DNA of 64,000 nucleotides from Nemania diffusa (taxonomy: Eukaryota; Ascomycota; Sordariomycetes; Xylariales; Xylariaceae): positions 2,862,501 to 2,926,500 of the forward strand of contig JBBPUQ010000008.1 in NCBI GenBank assembly GCA_038501195.1, given 5' to 3'. Made by a program: the position numbers and the translations under genes. This document shows, in pieces, positions 55,868 to 64,000 of this stretch. The notes below the pieces were generated by a model that had not been told where the DNA came from, searched no databases, and saw only the letters and a list, made by a program, of their open reading frames with translations. Numbering within the stretch: the first letter of the stretch is position 1; every line of letters begins with the position of its first letter.

Positions 55868-58651
55868 CTAAAACGTGTCCTGGAAAGGAGGATATACACT
55901 ACCGCGCGATGGGCCAAAAGGCATCGCTGAGGTACCCGGCGCGACTGCCGTACCAACAACATTCGGATCAGAGTGACCTAAGCTCTCATGTAACTGACCG
56001 TGTTTGACCGAGATACCCTCAAATATTCGCGACATCTCGCTGGACATCTGCACCGGAGTTTGCATCAGCTCGAACCCCGGGGATGGCGAGACCAGCAGTG
56101 GATGGGCAAAAGGAGAGCTCGTCGCAGGCCCTGGCCCTGTCTGGGTATGTCCGCTAGCTAACCCGGCCATCGTTAATGCAGCACTCGAGTGTGGATCTTC
56201 GGCAAGGCCGAGCCGAGGAGCTACGTCTCGCAACGATTTGACGGTGCCCCAGAGACGTTTTGATACCCACGACTTCGCTGACATGTCTTTAAGGAGCTCT
56301 AGCGCCATGTAGAATTCGTCCCTACACGATGAGCTAAAATTGACCGGCGCGTGACAAGATGCTACAAAAAGTATTGTAATCGCCGATGAGAGGAATTGGT
56401 GATAGAATATCTGCATTTTCCGGTAAACGTTCGTAGTGTTGTTCAGGTGCGCTAAATACCGGATCGTGTTCTTGGCCAGCTTGACAGCAACCTCGGCGTG
56501 GCGCAGGTTGTCCATGATGCTACTGTGTGTGTGAAGGATTGGCGTGTGAAGCCACATTCGAATTTGGTTATATCGCAGCCATGTCCAGATTTGCAAACGT
56601 TGGATATCGTATTCTTTCTGAGAATTCACTGGCGGGCTTAGATATTGTGGTAGATCCTCCCAATCAGATAGGATCAACTGCACTTCTTTTGGCAGCTCAT
56701 TGTACCATTGCTTTATCGCCTGATCCAAGTCTTCGATATCGTCTACCGGCGAATCCATGGTTACACCCGCGTCGAAGTGTCGGACGAATCGCCATACTCT
56801 TCCACTAAGTTTTGAGTATGCGATCATCATCACGAGGAAAGGATACTGTTCCTAACAGGACAGACATTAGAGAAATCCGTCAAGATATAGCGGGCAGAAG
56901 TATAAAAGACTCGCATCATCCACGTCGTGGGGGGTGTAGGTCGACTTACCGGAGATGGAAGATCAGGATCTATCTCCTCATCTGGCACTACATAGGGAAG
57001 ACCAGCAGAAAATGCCCATCGGCGATCCAGGACGTACACGCTCCAAAATGTGTTTACGGCTAGCCTACGTTCCTCTTCATCTTTTATCTGCTCAACGACA
57101 TCACGTCGATGGAGACCCAATTCAAGGCAGAGCCGCACAACTTGGCCCATGACGCGCCAACATAAGACCTCGTCCGCTGAAAGGAAGTGGTATCCAGCCT
57201 AAAATAGTTAGTTATTATCATATACTTGAGAACACCATATGGCCATGGCAGACAACCTCGAAGAAAAGACGTGCACGTACAACTAGAGCCAAAAAGGGTA
57301 GATTTCGAACATTTGGTGGATCACTCATCAGCATCCTGTTCGCAATTGATTTGATACCGGCGAAGATCCTTTGAGCCTGTGCACTATTCCCATGACCTTC
57401 GACAAGTAGACCGCCACATAGGACAATCTTCAGTAGCAAAGTATTTTGATCATTGATACCACCCTGCTGACCGCCGGCAAGGCCGTTCTTTTTAGCGGCC
57501 TCCATCCACGTAGCTAACGTTTTGGCGTGAGATATGATCGTGTCGATGCGAAGAACAGGATACATGATGCCGACCTCTTCTTCATAGATGCGGCACAAAC
57601 GAATCATTTCGTCCTTGTCCAGTTCCCAGAGCGCATCTGCCGTAGGATTCTCGGCTGATGGACTAACCTGAGGCGCCAGCTTAGGAGACGTGACCGGTGT
57701 CTCTTGGGAATGACCGCTCCCATCGGCATGGTCGCTGGGATAAGAGTACCCCATTTTATGCAAGGTATTCTTGGCAACGTCGAGGCTGAAGCGATTGCTC
57801 GTAGGTCCCCGGAAGGCAAAAGAGGGCTGCCGTGGTTGCGGGGGCATAGTCATGGTGGTAGAAGTCGGCGTGCTGGCGGCCGAGGGGCCGGTCAGGGTGC
57901 GGTCATGTTGATGCAGAGAGCCCGTTCGCATAGTTTCGGCCCGCAGAGCGTTTAAGTTGCTAAACAACATGTCGACCTGGTCTTGCAGATGGTTCACCTG
58001 CGCGGCCATTTGCTTGAACTCGTCTGAGTCTTTAACGCTGCTAGCACAGCAATTGGGAGCATATAAGCATTGCAGATTCAGATGCCCACACCGCGCGCAG
58101 GGTGACTCGCCATTGCACTTAATCTTACGCCGCTTACACTCGTTGCAGGCAATGGATATATATCTATTTCGTTTACTCCGCTGCTGAGGCCCAGACCTGG
58201 GAGCGTTAGGCGAGTCGTCATCATCATCATCGACGTCACCGCCGGGGTTCTTCCGCTTTGCGCCAGCCACCGATGACGGTGCTGGCGCCCCCGGCGTGGA
58301 CGCGGATACGGACGGCGTGGTGGATGCCGTTGCTATGTCGTGTCGCGTGGTCGCGGGGGGTTGTTTCTTGGTCCTCTTATCACTCCTACTGCTGGTCTGG
58401 CGCGATTGCGTCCGTTGCGCCGAGGGGGTAGGAGGGAGGAGATGGGGGTTTGTAGAAGACGAATCGGGGCCCAAAGATCTCAAAGGATCTATATTCCCAG
58501 CGGCCACGTTAGTCGTGGCTGTTGTTGGAGACGAGGAGGTGCCTGGAGTCATGGAGGCCCCGGCGGCGGCGGCGGCGGCTGTGGAAGGCTCGGGGATAGT
58601 GGTCAAATATCGCACCTCGCCGACTTGGCTCTCGAAAAACTCCATACCCAT
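55868..58651 (-). CDS. Zn(II)2Cys6 transcription factor
   Basis: Fungal-type nuclear regulator, possibly of neighbouring aromatic metabolism (inference from position). Exons 57254..58651, 56950..57198 and 55868..56851; 876 residues. Long Thr/Pro/Ser N-terminus, acidic run DDDDDD before a basic region, then the binuclear cluster at 169-195 (ACNECKRRKIKCNGESPCAR, then CGHLNLQCLY) with Cys169/172/179/185/188/195. A short coiled coil follows (VNHLQDQVDMLFSNLNALRA). The fungal-specific regulatory domain begins about residue 345 (YEEEVGIMYPVLRIDT) and continues through VVRLCLELGLHRRDV, VNTFWSVYVLDRRWAFSAGL and RVWRFVRHFDAG. The intron 1 donor is ambiguous (GTTGTC or GTCTGC); the second, giving FFEVAGYHFL, is preferred. 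It lies between the methyltransferase and fumarylacetoacetase genes. Confidence 0.88.
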
Positions 58652-60232
58652 GGGTCGTCTGCTGCGATGTCGTTCCTCTCTCGCATGGCCAGCATGACAA
58701 GCATCGTGGCCGCGGGGTCTATCCGTATAAGCGGCTGGACAAAGGAGAGGAGGAGGGGAGATGAAGCTTTTGGAGACGGTGAAACAAGGAAAAAGCAGCC
58801 AGTAAGTGCACTACAACAGCCCTGTAATCCATGTCCGTCCTTTACCGAGCTGCGCGACGCTCCTTCCCATACCTAGCCTACTCCATACTCCCTGTTAGTC
58901 GCCGAAGGCTGCCCTTAGGCCTTACCAGGTAAGGTCCTTATTATTACTCAGGTACTAATCAGGTACTTATGTAGCGTATTCTACCGAGGTAGGTACCTGG
59001 TAGGGTAGGTAAGTTATGTAGTGCATACTATCAGTATTGTGGTAAGGCCCATCTCCTAAGGCAGCCTTCATTACAGCGTATCTAGTGCACCTACTGTACC
59101 TACTGCATGTAACACTCGCTAAATACCCCCAACTTTAAGCCTACCACTCCGCCTTGTTACCTAGTAAAAAGGTGGGCAATCCCCGGCTTCAGAATTACAG
59201 GGCTAAGCTATTTCAAGTAATCGGAAGCGGGAAAGCAGGCAAGGTGCTTCAGCTGAAAACAGACCCATGGCTCAACCAGCCCTTCAACATCTCAGATACA
59301 AGAATTGTGTGAATTTGCCCCTTTCATTCATTTTGAATTACCGATAACATTGTTACATAAGTAGTGTAGCGTCCGTTCGTGTGTAAAATGCGCTACCTAC
59401 AACGCTAGATTCAGCCCCTTAAAATGCCACGTGGACATGTCAAGTACCAAGAACGGAAATCATCTCTACCGCTCTTCATCAGTGTTATCGTGAGATTCCA
59501 AGTTTTGGCACACATAACACCCAATCACAACACACGTACATCACGTCGTGCATCGGTCATTTCCAAGAACACCTAGCCAACGGTTGAAAAGACGATCTGC
59601 AATTATGCCAAAGATTAAGCTCCAAAAAGCATTGACTATATCGTCTAGTACAGCGATAGATCTGGATCTAGAGAGTTATATATAGGTATGTTATCATGAC
59701 GTTTGTATGTACATATGTACAAGGTGCCTTATGTAACGAACGAACTTGATTGGCGTTACAGGGATAACGGAGATCATTGAGGATTGAGGGACTTAAAACC
59801 AGTATCTAAAATAGTGAGAGAGATCGGTATCACAAGATAGGCATGATTTTGTTCGCCACGGACTACTTGTAAGTACATACGCATAGAGCATCGTGGGGGC
59901 AGTAACGAGATTCCAAATACCTACACACTACATACATACACTAGATATCTAGGTAATCCATCTCATTTATCAAGGTTTTTAGCATCGTCAACCGACCGAT
60001 ATTCGCTCACGCCAAAGTTGAACTGGGCAAATATCCAGCTGAAGATTTGTTTGCCCTCAGGCTACCTACCACCTGGTCATAGTGTGCAAGGGGTATTGCA
60101 AGGAATACACGGCCTACGGTCTGCGAATTGCACCATCACACGAAATCGGCATTCTTATCTCTTCAGACAATATACGAATGCCAATGCGGTGGGTTACGTG
60201 GGAGTGATCTGCCTAGGTATCATAGAACCCCA
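58652..60232. other. Intergenic, promoter of the regulator and 3' flank of fumarylacetoacetase
   Basis: 1.6 kb with TAGG/CCTA fragments at 58900-59110; no gene supported. Confidence 0.55.
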
Positions 60233-61586
60233 TCACAGAGGCAGTGCGGTTTCGATCCGGCCAACGCACTCACCAAAGCCAACTCTCTGCCCTGGCTGCC
60301 CACAGCTCCCCCGGATCGTGATGGTGTCGCCATCCTTCAGGAACCGCCGCACATCCATGCCGTAGAGCATGATGTCTTCCTTGCCCCCCTTGCTTAACTC
60401 GAGCAGACTCCCGCTCTCCCGAGGGTCCGGGCCGCTTATGGTGCCCGAGCCGAGCAGATCACCCGTGTTCATCGGGCAGCCGCCCAGGGAGTGGTGGGCG
60501 ATCATTTGCGGGAACGACCACATGAGGTTCTTGGAGCTCGTCCTGGAAATAGTGGTTGTGTCGCCTTCCGGTGCTGCAGAGTATCAGCCGCGAGATTTCC
60601 TCGTCGTTGCATGGCATCGTTGAGCACTTACTTTGAATGTCGACCTCTAGCTCGATGTCGAAAACTGTGTCCTCTCTACCGTCCTTCAGGTAGTTTTGCA
60701 GCGCTGTTTTGTTCTCGATCGCCTTCGTCCGGAATGGCTCCAGGGCGTCTGCTAGGACCACCCAGGGGCTAATAGTGGTGGCGAAGTTCTTGCTGTTGAA
60801 TGGGCCTAGCGGGATATATTCCCATGTCTGTATGTCCCGCGCGCTCCAGTCATTCAGAAGAACGTATCCGAAGATGTGGTCCTCGGCATCGGCGATCTTG
60901 ATGGGAGATCCCATGCGGTTCGGTTTTGCGATGATGCAGCCTAGTTCAAGCTCTATGTCTATCCGTCTACTCGGCCCCGTTATCGGCTGCTTGACCTCTG
61001 CAGTTGGATCCAGCAGAATCTGTCCGTTGGGACGACGAATAGGTGTGCCTGAGACCACGACACTGGATGCCCGTCCATGATATCCCACCGGCAGATGCGT
61101 GTAGTTGGGCTGTAGAGCGTCCTTAGGCCCACGGAACATGGCGCCAACTGCGTATGCATGATGGTATCCGGCATAAAAATCAGTGTAATCTCCGATTTTC
61201 ATCGGAAGGTGCATTTTGAACCTTCTCTGGGGGAGAAGAGCTTTCTGCCGGAACTCGTCGTTGTCCCTCAGCACCTCGGGATATATCGTCTCAGCCGATA
61301 GGAGTTGCTGTATAGTACTTCGCACATCTCTATGCACCCCACGTCCTAGCGCGGCGAAGGCATTGAGGGTCGACTCAGAGAATACATTCTCCTTGCCTGC
61401 TAGAGCCGGGAATAGCTCTACGAACTTTTCATGCGCAGCTAGAACTTTGAGATCAAGGGCATGAGAACCGATCGCTACGGCGGCATGCGGCGCGGGGTCA
61501 GTCGGCGTAGTTATAATACCAAACGGAATATTAGCCAGGGAGAAAGGGCTCTCAGTCGAGACGCTAGGTACCCAAGTAGAACCCAT
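60233..61586 (-). CDS. fahA: Fumarylacetoacetase
   Basis: Hydrolyses fumarylacetoacetate to fumarate and acetoacetate, the last step of Tyr/Phe breakdown. Exons 60632..61586 and 60233..60573 (58-nt intron, donor GTAAGT, acceptor TGCAG); 431 residues, typical for fungi. Start MGSTWVPSVSTESPFSLANI at ATG 61586; an upstream in-frame TTG is ignored. The short N-terminal domain is followed by the catalytic domain: DYTDFYAGYHHAYAVGAMFR (metal Asp and catalytic His), LPVGYHGRASSVVVSGTPIR, ELELGCII (metal Glu pair), LLNDWSARDIQTWEYIPLGP (metal Asp). The splice yields VDIQTPEGDTTTISRTSSKN then LMWSFPQMIAHHSLGGCPMN, and the end has GDLLGSGTISGP. Partner of homogentisate dioxygenase at 48517-49980; the intervening isomerase gene is not between them. 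Confidence 0.96.
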
Positions 61587-62682
61587 GATATCGATGTGTT
61601 CTGTCAATGATTAATCACACTGTGGGCAGATAAATGGGCGTCCAATATGTTTCGGGAACACTCAGGCATATGATCATTAATATGCGGCGCAACTTAAAAG
61701 AGGTAACAATTCAAGACGTCCGATGCAAGCCGCGCATATTCCGCTGTGGGGCTATTTATTCCCTCATGCTGGCAGGTATCACTAGAAGTCTTAGCTCGGG
61801 ATCTGCACACTTTGAAGATCTATAGTCTACGGCATTAAATTAACTACAACCGGTGATTCGCCTCGGAGCTTTCCTTTTTCTTCTTCTTCTTCTTCTTTTC
61901 TTTTTAAGGAGATTGTCCCACATATGCTCAAGATCTAAAAAAGCTATTAATCACACACGTCATATATCCCTTTATGCGCCCACTCGGCTAGGTGACTTAA
62001 AAGGGGTCTTCTTGCATATGCTAGGTAGATATACCAATAAATTGCCTCCACGAACCTAGTATTAACGTCCGATTGGGGGCATCTGGTTATGTGAAAACCT
62101 TTAAAGGGATAGGTAGTAGGAGAACAGAGATCGTCGGATATGCCGGCCAGAGTATGAACATACCTGCAATCCGATCGCTCTTCTTTTATCTCGTCACATT
62201 GACGCATCGTACGTAACTTCGTGGGCCGACAAGGAATAGCCAGATCCGATCATGGCTTATACACTCGAAGCCCCATAGTTTATCTTGTTCCAATCGGCTT
62301 GGCTTCAGTCGAAATCGACCCGAGTGAATATGTAGCATATAAGGGGTAGGGTCTATAAGCTCTAAAATATCTAGCAACATACAGAATAGACAAAGGGACT
62401 GTCTAGTTAAGGAGCACAGAGGTACACATTTGCGACTATTGTTTGGTTCTCTGTAATATTCTAGAGCGATACTAAATAAAGACGTTAAACTAGCTAAGCT
62501 ACTCATAAGCTTTTTATAACATCGCTAGGCAGTGTGGTAGATGTCAAGAACTACAACTACCTAAACTCAAGTTTTTAGAGCTAGTTGATAATTGCCAAAT
62601 AAGGCACGTATGTATATGAAGTAGAGGCTGTTATAAATCCAATACCAAGTAATATAGGCGAGTGAAGGGGGGACTCTCATCA
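61587..62682. other. Intergenic, promoter of fumarylacetoacetase
   Basis: 1.1 kb, with a (CTT)n tract at 61880-61897. Minus frames at 61947..62506 show no feature. Confidence 0.55.
61880..61897. repeat. (TTC)n microsatellite
   Basis: Six or so tandem TTC units in a pyrimidine tract about 300 bp upstream of the fumarylacetoacetase start. Confidence 0.8.
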
Positions 62683-63803
62683 TCACCGCGAGGGGATAAC
62701 CCTAGATATTTCCGTCATCTGGTTCATGTTGTTGACACCAAGCATGCTCATACGGAAATACGCTTGCGCGTAGGCCTTGCATCATCGAATTAGCAATTGC
62801 CTATCTAGCCACCAGTAATAGAGAAGGGGACACTTACAGGGCTCCAGAGTGCTTGGCCAGTAGAGCCAGCAAACGTGTGCCACAGCGCCTGGGTGGTCGA
62901 GTAGGTGGCGAGCGCCTTGTCGCTGTGCAGGATGAAGAAGGTCTTGTTGTCGCCGGTCAGAGTCTCGCCGTAGAACGACGCATCCCAGATCTGCGGGTCG
63001 GTGTCGAGCGGCGCGCCGGCACGGGCCGGGTCGACGAAGCGCTGCGTCGCGGCCGTGTGGGCACCCACCAGCGCCACGAGGTCACTAGCCGTGAACGTCT
63101 TCTGGGCGAACAGGCTGATGAGCGTGGGGGCGTCCGAGGAGACCGAGGGCAGCTTGTTTGGAGGGGCGGCCGTGGGGTTGTCTGTCCTGCCCACGAAGGC
63201 GCGGATGCGCGGGCCCCCCGGGCACGCGACGGCGCCCACGATGGCGCCGAGCTGGATGATGTCGGCCATGCCTGCGCCGTAGGGGTGGTACGTGCTGTAG
63301 TAGGTCTTGGTCTGGGCGGCGATCTGTGCCAGGCCGTTGTTCTCGCTGCGACTGAGCTCGTCGGTCAGCAGCAGCGAGCCATCCGCGCCACCGTAGGCCG
63401 ATGTTACATCCCACGCAGCGGCGTCGTGGAAACCCTGGCGGATGGCACCTCGGCCGAGATCTGTGCAGCCGTTCGTATCGGCGAAGTCACCCCACATGGT
63501 GGTAGCAACATAATGCCATAAGCAGAGGGGATCCTTGCTGCAGGCACTGGAGCCGAGAGGTCCGGGTGGTGTGTAGGCGCCACCGCTTGGGGCGGTCGAA
63601 TCCTCTGTCAGCTGAAGGATGGCCTTGATAGTCTTTCCCACCGGCGTCAGTGAGCCCGAAGCAACATCTCCGATGAGAGCAGTAGAACGGGCACTGAGGA
63701 TATAATCATCACGAGCTTGGATCTCAGCTAGGGCTTTGTGCATCCCCGGGTAGGCGAGGGCCTGGGTAGCGGTGCAGGTGAGAACGAACGTAGATATCTT
63801 CAT
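62683..63803 (-). CDS. Secreted class II heme peroxidase (ligninase-like, ascomycete type)
   Basis: H2O2-dependent oxidation of phenolics outside the cell. Exons 62838..63803 and 62683..62775 (62-nt intron, donor GTAAGT, branch GCTAAT, acceptor GCAAG); 352 residues. Signal peptide MKISTFVLTCTATQALA. Distal heme site Arg122 and His126 in GAIRQGFHDAAAWD; Ca2+-type YGGADGS follows; proximal His249 in LVALVGAHTAATQRFVD; Asp after LDTDPQIWD and FYGETL, as in class II enzymes. Cysteines at SSACSKDPLC, NGCTD and VACPGG fit the disulfide set. The end is AYAQAYFRMSMLGVNNMNQM with TEISRVIPSR after the splice; without it the frame stops at SITGG. No Mn-site or exposed catalytic Trp can be assigned with confidence. 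Confidence 0.9.
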
Positions 63804-64000
63804 CTTATAAGAAATATGCCCAATCCGTGAGTAAGAGTAGACAATGTGTATGTAGACGAATATGGCTGTTTATAAGTGAATTTGAGCTACGGAGACCTGA
63901 TGGCTTAGCAAAAGAAGGAATAGCCGTGAGAAAAAAATAATGATCTCTTGACAAGCTGCGGGTATCGATATTGCCTGATGAGCTTGTTGTTGAGAAACAT
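63804..64000. other. Upstream region of the peroxidase gene
   Basis: Window end. A TATAAA box on the minus strand (63869-63874) lies about 66 nt upstream of the peroxidase start codon. Confidence 0.5.

Noticed and set aside
61605..61607. TTG start seven codons upstream for fumarylacetoacetase
   Set aside because: Non-ATG; the next in-frame ATG gives the usual MGSTW-like start and length.
1..64000. CRISPR array, bacterial operon or prophage features
   Set aside because: Introns, intergenic spacing and gene families are those of a filamentous fungus; no regularly spaced repeat array is present.

Overview
The window is nuclear DNA of a filamentous ascomycete (Pezizomycotina, most likely a Sordariomycete). 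The evidence is short spliceosomal introns (about 46-300 nt) with GTRNGY donors, CTAAC/CTGAC-like branch sites and YAG acceptors, together with fungus-specific families: HIR1, KTR-type mannosyltransferase, DPP IV, a Zn2Cys6 regulator, a CBM1-tailed GH74 and an ascomycete class II peroxidase. The secreted plant-wall enzymes suggest a plant-associated or lignocellulose-degrading lifestyle. All gene models were spliced by eye from reading frame, splice consensus and remembered family motifs; no search was run.

Layout. 1-3322: 3' part of the MLP1/TPR nuclear-basket protein (+). 4422-7293: secreted GH74 xyloglucanase with CBM1 (+). 7603-9060: TfdA/TauD-like Fe(II)/2-oxoglutarate dioxygenase (-). 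9811-10551: secreted protein of unknown role (-). 10.6-14.8 kb: repeat-rich AT-rich block with a TIR element, a heptad-repeat coiled-coil gene (-) and diverged repeats with strong hairpins. 14810-16797: GT15 mannosyltransferase (-). 18121-21469: HIR1 histone chaperone (-). 23238-24211: NMN adenylyltransferase (-), divergent from 24922-25523, a LAMTOR1/Ego1-like lysosomal adaptor (+). 26660-26995: small Cys-rich conserved-looking protein (-). 27.0-34.7 kb: gene-poor block. 34735-35986: F-box protein (+). 37072-38268: ZNF830-like zinc-finger protein (-). 38910-39177: intact-looking MITE with 39-bp perfect terminal inverted repeats and TA duplication. 39400-40195: Mediator MED7 (+). 40.8-43 kb: two weak hypothetical genes. 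43257-43393: tRNA-Asp(GTC) with a 65-nt intron (-).

The right third is metabolically themed: secreted DPP IV (-, 44608-47097), homogentisate 1,2-dioxygenase (+, 48517-49980), an FAD monooxygenase (+, 50912-52566), an AusD-like SAM methyltransferase (-, 52939-54272), a Zn2Cys6 regulator (-, 55868-58651), fumarylacetoacetase (-, 60233-61586) and a secreted class II peroxidase (-, 62683-63803). Homogentisate dioxygenase and fumarylacetoacetase are two of the last three steps of Tyr/Phe catabolism; the isomerase between them (MaiA) and the upstream HppD are not in the window. Instead a monooxygenase, a methyltransferase and a regulator lie between the two catabolic genes. This split, decorated homogentisate locus is the most interesting gene-level arrangement here; the best structural find is the MITE. 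Housekeeping genes (MLP1, HIR1, NMNAT) have moderate GC, whereas several accessory or secreted-enzyme genes (3' half of GH74, the TfdA-like gene, the 9.8-kb secreted protein, the monooxygenase, the methyltransferase, the peroxidase) are strikingly GC-rich.
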